Part shown: positions 43,388-50,387 of the stretch, one piece after another | Numbering within the stretch: position 1 is the first letter of the stretch | Layout of the letters: each line of letters begins with the position of its first letter | Source: Aporrectodea caliginosa | Taxonomy: Eukaryota > Annelida > Clitellata > Crassiclitellata > Lumbricidae | DNA: 64,000 nucleotides | Direction of reading: 5' to 3' | NCBI GenBank assembly: GCA_020284085.1 | Contig: JACEVL010000966.1 | Location: forward strand, 1 to 64,000 | Notes under the pieces: generated by a model | Told to the model about the DNA's origin: nothing | What the model saw: the letters and a program-made list of their open reading frames with translations, nothing else | Database searches by the model: none | Program-made: the position numbers and the translations under genes

Positions 43388-43519
43388 TTAGTAGCCTCTA
43401 TAGCGAGCGGAGACTTACCACCAGTCCTCATCTCCCGACACGTACGGATTCCATGTCTGATCGAAGACCATCACGTGATTCGGATCGTGTTGGATGGTGG
43501 CCGAGTATCCTTGAGACAT
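21174..43519 (-). CDS. p53: p53/p63/p73-family transcription factor, nine coding exons
   Basis: Nuclear, sequence-specific tetrameric transcription factor of stress response and cell fate. Exons 5'->3': 43519-43419, 42744-42675, 40769-40665, 33936-33887, 25259-25181, 24555-24258, 23383-23067, 22174-22053, 21393-21174; total 1362 bp = 453 aa + TAA. Every junction has GT/AG and phases match (2,0,0,2,0,1,0,2). Transactivation motif: F19-DQT-W23. DNA-binding domain about 111-295: zinc ligands C186, H189, C248, C252; DNA-contact residues K130, R258, R282, R289 match human K120, R248, R273, R280. Basic NLS 301-333 (KK, KKR, KRQR). Tetramerisation domain 334-376 ([24 protein letters not shown]) plus a p63/p73-like second helix ([15 protein letters not shown]). 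The tail has no SAM domain. N-terminal MSQG resembles molluscan p53 as remembered. First three exons are less conserved but fit in phase. Confidence 0.92.
21530..21765. repeat. (GACA/GATA)n microsatellite in p53-family intron 8
   Basis: ACAGACAGATA and AGATAGACAGACA units over more than 200 bp. Confidence 0.9.
21768..21965 (+). repeat. Interspersed family D copy
   Basis: TCGTTTATTAATTCAAACTGA, CGCAGTAAGATGACA, TTCGAATTTAACTG and GTCCTACTGCTCATTTT align with 34038-34220. A truncated third copy lies at 56578-56640. It is probably a retroposon end; the family is unnamed here. Confidence 0.7.
22053..22174 (-). CDS. p53: p53-family exon 8 (tetramerisation domain)
   Basis: Acceptor ATGATTGTAG|GTGCGT, donor AACTG|GTAGGT. 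It encodes [19 protein letters not shown] and continues [21 protein letters not shown]. The first part is the p53 tetramerisation beta-alpha element. The second matches the extra helix found in p63/p73. If the donor were not used, translation would stop after one more residue (TGG TAG). Confidence 0.94.
22197..22480. repeat. 16-bp minisatellite next to p53-family exon 8 acceptor
   Basis: About 17 units of AGAGTTACACCGATTC with small variants. Two more units occur at 22780-22812, so a block at 22480-22780 appears inserted. The array starts about 23 bp from the exon 8 splice acceptor. Confidence 0.92.
22998..23036 (+). repeat. LINE family A 3' end remnant
   Basis: GCGGCGCTATATAAATTTCCC in intron 7. 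Confidence 0.5.
23067..23383 (-). CDS. p53: p53-family exon 7 (DNA-binding domain end, NLS)
   Basis: Acceptor TTTGCCCTTGCAG|CTG, donor ATACAG|GTAGGG. The 317 bp correspond to human exons 7, 8 and 9 fused (321 bp). Diagnostic peptides are [10 protein letters not shown] and [12 protein letters not shown] (zinc ligands C248 and C252, minor-groove Arg258), [17 protein letters not shown] (DNA-contact Arg282 and Arg289) and a bipartite-like basic region ending [15 protein letters not shown]. Confidence 0.95.
23408..23462 (-). repeat. LINE family A 3' end remnant
   Basis: GATTTATATAGCGCCTCTTTG in intron 6. Confidence 0.55.
23735..24225. repeat. 18-bp minisatellite next to p53-family exon 6 donor
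   Basis: Units alternate AAAACAGACAAAGATGAC and AAAACAGATGACGATGAC, degrading leftward to GATGAAGAT-rich sequence. The array ends about 33 bp from the exon 6 donor. Its period is a multiple of 3, so open frames result. Confidence 0.92.
24258..24555 (-). CDS. p53: p53-family exon 6 (DNA-binding domain, first zinc ligands)
   Basis: Acceptor CTCTTTGTTAG|TTC, donor CACAGG|GTTCGT. The 298 bp correspond to human exons 5 and 6 fused (297 bp). Diagnostic peptides are [25 protein letters not shown] (zinc ligands C186 and H189) and [12 protein letters not shown]. Confidence 0.94.
25181..25259 (-). CDS. p53: p53-family exon 5 (start of DNA-binding domain)
   Basis: Acceptor GTTTCTTGTAG|CAC, donor TGGATT|GTACGTC. 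It encodes [16 protein letters not shown] then KKTKSANWI. YPGxYGF and the KSA loop (Lys130 = human Lys120) are hallmark p53-domain sequences. The exon ends exactly where human p53 exon 4 ends (codon 125, phase 0). Confidence 0.92.
25330..26390. other. Intron 4, no feature certain
   Basis: The interval 25345-25590 is open on both strands, but I recognise no protein. Between 25690 and 25770 CACGAGCGCTGGCAGCTTAT repeats in part and may be a decayed SINE. Confidence 0.25.
26445..26760. repeat. (ATGT)n tracts flanking a LINE family A remnant
   Basis: ATGT/ACGT units at 26445-26530 and 26655-26730. Between them, on the minus strand, lie (AATG)n, then TATATAGCACCCTTTCAAGG and GGTTACTACTCCGAAGTGCTC at 26555-26640. 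Confidence 0.75.
27265..27960. repeat. (TC)n, (GA)n and (CTGT)n tracts with a ~60-bp super-repeat
   Basis: GA-rich at 27378-27440. At 27650-27960 a unit of about 60 bp, built of GTCTGTATATGTCTGTCTG, CTGCTGTCTGTTTGTC and TCTGCCTCTG, repeats about five times. Confidence 0.88.
28071..28481 (-). other. Unrecognised 136-codon open frame in intron 4
   Basis: No recognised domain. It lies on the sense strand of the p53-family gene between exons 4 and 5, but no frame-compatible exon was evident. Probably chance. Confidence 0.15.
28525..28625 (-). repeat. Interspersed family B copy (reverse)
   Basis: Contains AGATGATTAGCGTCGCCCTC and GGCTTGGGACTGGCAGTGCC, the complement of the family core. Confidence 0.7.
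29114..29970. mobile_element. TIR element built of GGACATAATCCCC repeats, host of a nested MITE
   Basis: The left end has GGACATTATCCCCC and two GGACATAATCCCC units. The right end has the inverted units GGGGGATTATGTCC and GGGGGATAATATCC. A MITE at 29212-29597 is inserted inside. I could not fix the exact ends or a target duplication. Confidence 0.65.
29212..29597. mobile_element. 386-bp hAT-like MITE, nested
   Basis: Starts CAGGGAACGGACATGCCGG and ends TTTGGGAAGCACTG. A perfect 8-bp target duplication TTCTAGAC lies at 29204-29211 and 29598-29605. GCCGGTCCG occurs near both ends. Confidence 0.87.
30505..30549. repeat. (AT)n microsatellite
   Basis: About 22 TA units. Confidence 0.95.
30948..31065 (+). 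repeat. Interspersed family B copy
   Basis: GGCAGTGCCAGTCCCAAGCC, GCTAATCATCTTTGCA and GTGTCGTTAAAC. Confidence 0.65.
31130..31270 (-). repeat. SINE family C copy
   Basis: GTGACTTCATTTTGCTTAGC, GGTGGCCAGTCCTCTCCCTC and GTACGGTCGGTGTACTCATT match the copy at 15945-16145. Confidence 0.6.
32160..32293 (+). repeat. Interspersed family B copy with (ACT)n tail
   Basis: GGAGGAGGGCGACGCTAATG, TTTGTTATCACACAGTGCCG and GTTAAACTGAAACTACTACT. The (ACT)n tail is the insertion site of the next element. Confidence 0.75.
32294..33821. mobile_element. 1528-bp non-autonomous hAT-like element in p53-family intron 4
   Basis: Ends CAGTGCTTAAAGTGTAAA and ACACTTTAAGCCCTG, extended on both sides by GTGCCTGGACGCC words. 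A perfect 8-bp target duplication ACTAATAG lies at 32286-32293 and 33822-33829. No transposase-like open frame is seen inside. It lies 58 bp downstream of exon 4. Confidence 0.9.
33887..33936 (-). CDS. p53: p53-family exon 4
   Basis: Acceptor TGTCTGTTTTCAG|ATG, donor GGTTTG|GTAAGTG, 50 bp. It encodes [16 protein letters not shown] plus two bases of Cys109. The Ser/Thr/Pro stretch just before the DNA-binding domain matches family layout. A 1.5-kb hAT-like element lies 58 bp into the following intron. Confidence 0.7.
34038..34220 (+). repeat. Interspersed family D copy in intron 3
   Basis: TCGTTTATTATTTCAAACTGA, ACCGCAGTATGATTACAATTC and GTCCTACTGCTCATTTTTCC. Confidence 0.7.
34842..35282 (-). 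other. Unrecognised open frames on both strands in intron 3
   Basis: The minus strand has 146 open codons and the plus strand 107 (34882-35205). Neither shows a known motif. Possibly a decayed element; function unknown. Confidence 0.15.
35695..35740 (-). repeat. LINE family A 3' end remnant
   Basis: TTTGTATAGCGCCCCTTCAAGG then GGTTACTACTCG on the plus strand. Confidence 0.6.
35945..36325. repeat. (ACAGCA)n-type trinucleotide tract, ~380 bp
   Basis: AACAGC, AGCAGA and AATAGC units. It produces long Leu- or Ala-rich and Asn/Ser-rich artefact frames. Confidence 0.93.
36693..36940. repeat. (GATGAY)n trinucleotide tract
   Basis: GATGATGATGACGATGAAGA units over about 245 bp. Confidence 0.9.
37020..38225. 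repeat. 12-bp minisatellite CCAGTTAGCTAT, ~1.0 kb, in p53-family intron 3
   Basis: A five-unit outlier lies at 37026-37075; the main array is 37318-38225. Variants CCAATTAGCTAT, CTAGTTAGCTAT and CTAGTTAGCAAT occur in recurring order. Decayed AGCCAGTCAATTA units continue to about 38415. Confidence 0.95.
38818..39440. repeat. Polypurine (AGG/GAA-rich) tract, ~600 bp
   Basis: Plus strand almost entirely A and G, built on GGAGGAGGA and AGGAAG with few interruptions. The complementary strand is polypyrimidine. Confidence 0.92.
39802..40350. mobile_element. Possible decayed TIR element with inner LINE family A remnant
   Basis: GGGAATGGCCGATTGGC on the left faces GCCGAATGTTGATCC-like sequence and CCCTTCCCTA on the right. 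ATTCCGATT/AATCGG words repeat. A LINE family A 3' end, (ATTC)n and TTATATAGCGCCCCTCAAAG, lies at 39965-40045. Termini are not exact. Confidence 0.35.
40665..40769 (-). CDS. p53: p53-family exon 3
   Basis: Acceptor TTACTCCTCTTCAG|GAC, donor GACCAG|GTGAGTC, 105 bp, phase 0 on both sides. It encodes 35 residues, [13 protein letters not shown] through Ser/Pro-rich sequence to SPLTDQ. Because it is phase 0-0 it could be skipped without breaking the frame. Confidence 0.7.
40900..40988. repeat. (CA)n-rich microsatellite in intron 2
   Basis: ACACACACAYCTACACACAC units. Confidence 0.9.
41058..41217. repeat. (GGAT)n microsatellite in intron 2
   Basis: About 35 GGAT units with TTTAT interruptions. Confidence 0.95.
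41340..41530. repeat. (GAGA/GACA)n tract
   Basis: AGAGAGACAGAGACAGAGAC-like units. Confidence 0.85.
42095..42575. repeat. CACAAACATACACATG-type array in intron 2
   Basis: Degenerate 6- to 18-bp units over about 480 bp, close to exon 2. Confidence 0.88.
42675..42744 (-). CDS. p53: p53-family exon 2
   Basis: Acceptor TTTCTGTTTGCAG|C, donor GTTCTG|GTAAGAA. It completes Cys34 and encodes 23 residues, ending LAFENVL. It is acidic and amide-rich, as expected for the linker between the transactivation and DNA-binding domains. The identification rests on splice sites and frame, not on conservation. Confidence 0.7.
42974..43352. mobile_element. hAT-like MITE in p53-family intron 1
   Basis: Ends TGGGGTGGGCAACGATTA and TTAAATGCCCAACCATA are imperfect inverted repeats with AATTAATCG-type subterminal words. 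Both flanks are (TTA)n, so the target duplication cannot be read. Confidence 0.7.
43419..43519 (-). CDS. p53: p53-family exon 1 (start codon, transactivation motif)
   Basis: Residues 1-33 plus two bases of Cys34. It begins [10 protein letters not shown] and contains the FxxxW motif FDQTW. The donor is CTGGTG|GTAAGTC. No 5' UTR intron or core promoter can be placed with confidence; a weak AG lies 2 bp before the ATG and could be an acceptor for an upstream leader exon. Confidence 0.75.
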
Positions 43520-43823
43520 TTCTGTATTCGGCGCTTGACAGGATGATGATGAGAAGATTATTTTTATTCAGACGACAAGAGCAGAGATGAACAAGAAGAT
43601 GAACGAATCTGGAAATAACCATAAAACACAGAGGGTACTCAAACTGTGAAACTGGTGTTTTAGCTTCTTTCATGAACTTCTCATGAACAGGATATGTTTC
43701 TTCATTGTATTTCATCTACCAAGGGATTCTGTTAGAACTCAGGATTTGCCTGATGCGGCTTGTTTCTGGTGCACCATTGGTTGACGCTTTGTGCATTAAA
43801 CACAGGCACTAGAGAGGTTACTA

Positions 43824-43825
<2 letters not shown>

Positions 43826-43870
<45 letters not shown>
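43826..43870. repeat. (AAT)n microsatellite
   Basis: About 15 units. Confidence 0.95.
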
Positions 43871-43871
<1 letters not shown>

Positions 43872-44682
43872 GAGCTTCCTCATAAGCAGTCATTTTGGGA
43901 CAAACCTATTATTGCAGAGACAATAACCGAGCTTGACCACTTTCACACTAGTGATTACCATCAAGCACGTCTGAAAGCAGTCTGTTTGCTTTACCCATAA
44001 GTACATGCGGTCTCAGACTGGACGACGAGGCGGTTCGAATAGCGGTGGGCCTCCGCCTAGGCACCGTCATTTGTCATCCACACAGCTGCCCATGTGGCAC
44101 TCTGGTGACCGCCGAAGGCTCGCACGGCCTATCGTGCCGCTGCCGCCTAGGCCCGGGCCGACAAGCCCGACACGCGGTCCTGAATGACCTAATCTGCAGA
44201 GGTCTCATTCAAGCGGGCATCCCGGCGGTTAAAGAACCTCCGGGTTTGTCAAGGTCTGACGGTAAAAGACCAGACGGCCTAACACTGATTCCGTGGCGCT
44301 CGGGTCGCTGCTTGACCTGGGACGTCACAGTTGCGGACACAGTGGCCCCTTCTTACTTGTCCACAACCTCCAACCAGCCGGGAGGAGCTGCTGAACTGGC
44401 TGAAGCCAGAAAAATGCTAAATACAGCCAACTGATGCAATCCTACCACTTTGTCCCATTGGCTTTTGAAACCATGGGACCACTTAACGCCAAGGGTCTGG
44501 CCTTTCTTGCCGACCTGGGTCGTCTCTTGGGCCAAATTTCGGGCGACCCAAGAGAAACCAGTTTCTTGTTCCAGCGCCTGTCCGTTGTAATCCAACGTTT
44601 CAACGCTGTTGCGTTCCACAGCACTTTTATTCTTCCAGATCTTGACAAGGATGGCCACTCCAGAGTAAACATTGCTTATTAA
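43868..44682 (+). pseudogene. LINE C-terminal fragment with restriction-like endonuclease domain, frameshifted
   Basis: The frame CGLRLDDEAVRIAVGLRLG leads into a Cys/His cluster (C..HSCPCG..GSHGLSC), RARH-like basic residues, then DGKRPDGLTLIPW and LTWDVTVADT, a (K/R)PD..D pattern of restriction-like endonucleases. A one-base loss in the A run near 44412 shifts the frame. The next frame continues SYHFVPLAFETMG and FLFQRLSVVIQRFNA to a stop at 44682. The upstream reverse transcriptase is missing except for a short QSFWDKPI-like stretch. The class is inferred from sequences remembered in molluscs and corals. Confidence 0.7.
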
Positions 44683-44714
44683 TATCTGACACCTCAGGGA
44701 TTATAAATACCTCG

Positions 44715-44728
44715 GGTAAAAAAAAAAA

Positions 44729-44762
<34 letters not shown>

Positions 44763-45055
44763 TATCCAGCAGTCTCCAGAATTTTTAGGCCACCTGAGGG
44801 ATCCTTGATACCTCGGGTAAATATTTAAAAAAATAATAATATAATAATAATAACAACAACAATTTTTGCAATCCCAATTTTTGCAATATGTACCTTGGGA
44901 AAAAAATAATAAATAATAAAATAATAAATAATAGACTAATAAATAATAAAACCATCTGTAAAGACTAGCCATTTCAGAACAATGCTCCCCTAATTTTTGC
45001 AATCTTGAGGGATCACATAAGTACCTTGGGGAAAAAAATAATAACAATAACAATA
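44715..45055. repeat. (AAT)n tracts with a ~100-bp direct repeat
   Basis: The phrase GAGGGATCCTTGATACCTCGG / GAGGGATCACATAAGTACC followed by (A)n and (AAT)n recurs three times, at 44695, 44797 and 45007. Confidence 0.75.
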
Positions 45056-45985
45056 CTACTAATAGAATGAGTTAAAACTGCAAATTATGTAGGTTATTGA
45101 ACCTTTTCTTTATAAGTATCTTCTAAGTATAGGGCTACCTCTTGAATGTGTTTCTTACAGCCAAGATAATCTCGAAGAGTTCATAGGCCTATCCAAAACA
45201 AGTTTTCACACACAAGCAAATGATATTCAAATAGATTGTGAAAGTCACCGTTATAAGTTGGCTCTCACACACTCATTGAACCCAGCAGCACTGTTGAGAT
45301 TTTGATTGTTTGTGTCCCATTCTTCAAGCTTCTCGTAACTATAAACATATAGCTGGTATATCTGTGATTGTATTAGCTATTTCCTATATACAATCTCAGA
45401 TAAGCCAGCGATATCTGGGTTCAGGTCAACTCAGTTTCATATTAAGAAGTCATAGAGATCAGATACATCCATGGAGATCATCAGGTTCACTTTGTAAACA
45501 AACGTCGTAATTGTACGTTGTAATTACGACGATTTATGTAGCATCAGTTTATATAGCAGGCAGAAAACAAGCTACGTCCAGTGCGCTTTACAATGTCAGA
45601 GGCTCCATTGTTCCAGAGTGGGTTCAAATTTCCTACAGGGAACTTCTCACGACACGTGAAGTGTGTACTCCTGCACGATAGCAGTCACTGTCAAAACTTC
45701 TCCATCAATACAACTAGGATAAATTCCACTGTAATGAAACCCAAGCCAAGCGACAGGTTCGAACATGATCATTCTCGTCAAGCTAGGAAAACCATTACCT
45801 CAAAGGCGGACGATATAAAAATAAAAGAAAAACGTCAAGAGAGCAAACACTTTTGCTAAGCATTTTCATTGAGAACGAACAGAGCCTATGGATTGTACCG
45901 CTGATGAGATATATGACTCTGTTTGAAGAGTTCAAAAGACAATTTGACTGTAATAAATAGTACGCCTGTCCTCATTAACAAGAGT
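45056..45985. other. No gene recognised
   Basis: A 92-codon open frame at 45581-45859 has no known motif. GTGGGTTCAAATTTCC at 45620 is B-box-like and the start TATATAGCAGGCAG is SINE-like, so part may be a decayed SINE. Confidence 0.25.
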
Positions 45986-45989
45986 AGTG

Positions 45990-48065
45990 TGTACACAAAT
46001 GTACATTTGATATCTGCTTACATACAGCAGTGGGTGTACATACGTGTACGTTTGATATCTGCTTACATACAGCAGTTGGGTGTACATACGTGTATGTGTG
46101 ATATCTGCCTATATACATTAGTGGGTGTACATAAGTGTACATTTGATATTTGCCTATATACAGCAGTTGGGTGTACATAAATGTACGTTTGATATCTGCA
46201 TACATACAGTAGTGGGTGTACATAAGTGTTCGTCTGATATTGGCCTATATACCGAAGTGAGTGTACATAAATGTACGATTGATATCTGCCTATATACAGC
46301 AGTGGGTGTACAATATATTTGCCTATAAACAGTAGTGGGTGTACACAAGTGTACATTTTGATATCTGCCTATATACAGTAGTGGTTTACACAAGTGTACA
46401 TTGATATCTGCCTATATACAGTAGTGGGTGTACACAAGTGTACCTTTGATATCTGCCTATATACCGTAGTGTTTACCTTTGATATCTGCCTCTATACAGT
46501 AGTGGGTGTACACAAGTGTACCTTTGATATCTGCCTATATACCGTAGTGTTTACCTTTGATATCTGCCTATATACAGTAGTGGGTGTACACAAGTGTATG
46601 TTTGATATCTGGCTATAAACAGTAGTGAGTATACACAAGTGTATGTTTGATATCTGCCTATAAACAGTAGTAAGTATACACAAGTGTACCTTTGATATCT
46701 GCCTATATACCGTAGTGTTTACCTTTGATATCTGCCTCTATACAGTAGTGGGTGTACACAAGTGTACCTTTGATATCTGCCTATATACCGTAGTGTTTAC
46801 CTTTGATATCTGCCTATATACAGTAGTAAGTATACACAAGTGTATGTTTGATATCTGCCTATAAACAGTAGTGAGTATACACAAGTGTATGTTTGATATC
46901 TGCCTATAAACAGTAGTGAGTATACACAAGTGTATGTTTGATATCTGCCTATAAACAGTAGTGAGTATACACAAGTGTATGTTTGATATCTGCCTATAAA
47001 CAGTAGTGAGTATACACAAGTGTATGTTTGATATCTGCCTATAAACAGTAGTGAGTATACACAAGTGTATGTTTGATATCTGCCTATAAACAGTAGTGAG
47101 TATACACAAGTGTATGTTTGATATCTGCCTATAAACAGTAGTGAGTAATGAGTATTAGGGGTCTGCGGGTATACCCGTACCCACAGTTTACCCGTACCCG
47201 ACCCGTACCCGCGGGTCGGGTACGGGTCGGGTACGCATTTCACGGGTCGGGTCGGGTACGGGTAGGGTCATCACGGGTACGGGTATACCCGGTTTTACCC
47301 GTACCACCATGCAGTTTTGGGGTTACAATGTCACCGTTAAATGCAATAGAGAATGGCGGCGCACAATGGGCCTGACCGGGTCTGCAACGTACTATTAGCA
47401 GTTAATTAATGTTATAGGTGACGACGGAGATAATATGTACATTGTACAATGCAATTTATTGGCAATTTATTGCCACAGTTACATGTGGCAGGCTGCATAA
47501 GTTGACTGTCTCTTATTATTACTACTACTGCTGCTGCTGCTGCTGCTGTTACTGTTGTTGTTGTTGTTGCTGCTACCACTACAACCACTACTACCGCTAC
47601 CGCTACCGCTACCACTACCACTACCACTACTACTACTACTATCATCATCATCATAATCATCATCAACCTATTTATTATTATGACTTACTGAGTTGTATGT
47701 TCTGGTAGGGACAGGGGGACTATGGGAAAGCGTGCTAATGACGTGACGGGTACTGTACGGGTACGGGTATACCCGCGGGTACGGGTAGGGTCGGGTAGTA
47801 ATTTTGAGTACGGGTCGGGTACGGGTACGGGTAACGAATCTGTGTTACGGGTACGGGTTGGGTAGCAGAAACGCTCTACCCGCAGACCTCTAGTGAGTAT
47901 ACACAAGTGTATGTTTGATATCTGCCTATAAACAGTAGTGAGTATACACAAGTGTATGTTTGATATCTGCCTATAAACAGTAGTGAGTATACACAAGTGT
48001 ATGTTTGATATCTACCTACAAACAGTAGTGAGTATACACAAGTGTACGTCTGATATATGCCTACA
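45990..48065. repeat. 45-bp minisatellite, split by a TIR element
   Basis: The unit is GTGAGTATACACAAGTGTAT followed by GTTTGATATCTGCCTATAAACAGTA. Left units are divergent (TACATACAGCAGTGGGTG type). Units 46840-47145 are nearly identical, indicating recent expansion. About 30 units are present. An inserted element occupies 47156-47892. Confidence 0.95.
47156..47892. mobile_element. 737-bp hAT-like element inserted in the 45-bp minisatellite
   Basis: Ends TAGGGGTCTGCGGGTA and TACCCGCAGACCTCTA. Target duplication 7/8: ATGAGTAT at 47148-47155 and GTGAGTAT at 47893-47900. Subterminal GGGTACGGGTCGGGTACGGG repeats occur at both ends. The middle holds (CTG)n, (CTACCG)n and (ATC)n at 47520-47665. 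Confidence 0.9.
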
Positions 48066-48445
48066 TACAGCTTATGCAGGCAAAGTCAACGTGGTACTGT
48101 ACAAAAATTGTTCGGACATAACAGACAAAGACATAGAGTGCTGAAAAGTCAACGAAAACGTCCTAGATATCATTCTGCAGATCGCCGGATTTGTATAGCT
48201 CGTTAATAATATATGAGGCAAATTTGATGACGACGAACATGGAACGACAAAAGCTGAGTGGCGAACTGTCAAGCCCTGTATGGACATAGCCAGATCTATG
48301 CTATGATGCTGAGGGCTAATGAGGGCAGTACAGGTTACGCAGGAAGGATTAGTGCGATTATTAAGACAGGCACCAAAGGCAGACACATTTGCTACAGTCC
48401 TCCGCAGAAAACGCCGAACTCAGCAATTTATACTGACAGCCAGGC
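48066..48445. other. No feature recognised
   Basis: No motif or repeat identified. Confidence 0.25.
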
Positions 48446-48895
48446 ACGCTGCCAACCAACCAGACACGAAGCAAGCCAACCAGAAACACAGCCAGCCAAG
48501 CAGACACACAGCAAGTCCACCGGACACACAACAAGCCAACCAGACACACAGCCAGCCAACCAGACACACACAGCCAGTCAGCCAGACACGCAGCTAGTCA
48601 ACCAGACACACAACAAGCCAACCAGACACACAGCCAGCCAACCAGACACACAACAGCCAACCAACACACAGCCAGCCAACCAGAACATTGATCACACAGC
48701 CGTATAGCTGTAAAGACACACAACAAGTACCTGTTAATTCGGCGTTAGACTTTCGCTCGGCACAGAAATGCTTAACCAGACACACATAGGCAGTCAGACA
48801 GACACGCCGCTAGTCAACCAGACACACAGCCAGTCAACCAGACATGCAGCCAACCAGCCAATCAGACACCCAGCTATCCAAACAGACTTGCAAGA
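48446..48895. repeat. ~20-bp minisatellite CAACCAGACACACAGCCAGC
   Basis: Two blocks (48446-48690, 48775-48890) of degenerate 20-bp units. Confidence 0.9.
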
Positions 48896-48990
48896 GAATA
48901 TTGATCACACAGCCGTATAGCTGTAAAGTGCAGGTGAAGTATCTGTTAATTCGGCGTTAAACTTTCGCTCGGCACAGAAATGCTTAAGGA
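48688..48990. repeat. ~85-bp direct duplication
   Basis: ATTGATCACACAGCCGTATA, then TTAATTCGGCGTTA and CTTTCGCTCGGCACAGAAAT, occurs at 48688-48774 and again at 48898-48985. Confidence 0.9.
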
Positions 48991-49032
48991 CCCATAAAGA
49001 CCTCATAAAGAACATGCAGTTGACACCAAGGT

Positions 49033-49268
49033 CTTGATGATGGTGGTACTGATGATGATGATGATCACGACGCCGCCGACAAAGACGATGATGATGATGA
49101 TTACGATGATTATGGTGATGAAGAAGAAGAAGAGGAAGAAGATGAAGATGATTATGATGATGATGATGATGATTGCGATGATTATAAAGATGAAGAAGAA
49201 GAGGAAGAAGATGATGATTATTGCGATGATAACAACCACGACGACAACGACAATGATGATGACATTGT
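49033..49268. repeat. (GAT/GAA)n tract
   Basis: GATGATGATGATTACGATGA and GAAGAAGAAGAGGAAGAAG units; an ~85-bp super-repeat is visible. Confidence 0.9.
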
Positions 49269-49269
49269 C

Positions 49270-50190
49270 CTAGCAGAGCAGCCATTAAGAGCGGTGCACC
49301 ACAGCCAAGCAAGGCAAACAGGCAGACGAGACGGCGGTCAGCACCTCAGCTGCAGCAGAAGAGCCAAAAAAGCCAGAGCGCTGGTTCCCTGGTCTTTAGT
49401 CTCGGTGAGAAAGTGCAATTTAACGAGTGCCGTCGAATCAATGTTTGGCCGCCGCCGCTGGAGCGACTCGCAAACAGTTTCATCTCTTGCAGACACCGTT
49501 TCCAAACGATTCACAGATCCATCTGACTTCCTTCCCTCTGCTCCGTCTTTCCATCTCTTCCATTCAGAAGAGGCACAAAAGACGGCAAATAACGAAGCGT
49601 CAGCGCCCAGACAAAATCACAAACACAGCATCCGCCATTATCGTCATCACCGTCCAACGTACCAGGCCCATCCATTGACCGGCCTGGCTGCTCGCAAGAC
49701 CGACTGGCCGGCCGGCGGGTAGGATGGACCGCTGGCCGGCCGGCTGGATGGATGGACCGCTGGCCGGCTGGATGGATGGACGGCTGCCTGACCGGCCACT
49801 TGGCTGGGCATCAGTGAACATGGACCATGAAAGCCGCTGTGAAGTGACTAAGAGACCACATAGGTGAGCGATTGGATACAGCGACTGATGAAGCGTAGCG
49901 GCCGCACACACGTCAGCTTCTTGGCTGCTGCTGCTGCTACTGATGCAGCTCTTCTAAGCATCCGTGTCGACACAGTTGACGGATGCAGGAAAAATTAGCA
50001 TTTCCAGATGCATTTGATGGCCGAAAAGGGAAGAAAATGGCGCCCGATATAAATCGAAACAAAGGCGAGAGACGCGAATCAGAAGAATTGTTCCATCCGT
50101 GCAAGAAGTCGTTTTGAGATTATTGCGCCATTTCGCCACGAGAAAAATAACTCGTAAAAGAAGTCGTTAGAAAACGTTAACAATAGTCAC
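49270..50190. other. GC-richer unassigned region
   Basis: A 142-codon open frame at 49294-49722 has no recognised motif. Degenerate CTGGCCGGCTGGATGGATGG repeats occur at 49705-49790. CGCCATTTTC at 50038 could be promoter-like, but no transcript can be supported. Confidence 0.25.
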
Positions 50191-50194
50191 CGGT

Positions 50195-50335
50195 GTAACT
50201 GTAATGTATGGCCCTTTATACGTTGCCTGCATTAACTGTTGGTGTTTCGTTAAGAGTCGTAGCGAGTGTAATGTAACGTACGGCCCTTTAAAAAACGCCT
50301 TTTATGCGTTGCCTGCATTAACTGTTGGTGTTCAA
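50195..50335 (+). repeat. Tandem duplication of ~55 bp
   Basis: GGCCCTTTATACGTTGCCTG and CATTAACTGTTGGTGTT recur 82 bp later with an insert (AAAAAACGCCTT). Confidence 0.8.
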
Positions 50336-50387
50336 TGGGAAAGTCTTGGTACGTGTGCCACAGCACTGCAGGCAACTCCGATATATA

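Noticed and set aside
45923..47243. Frames with repeated HLCILTTVYRQISNI or DICLYT
   Set aside because: The 45-bp minisatellite is a multiple of 3, so repetitive peptides arise without coding.
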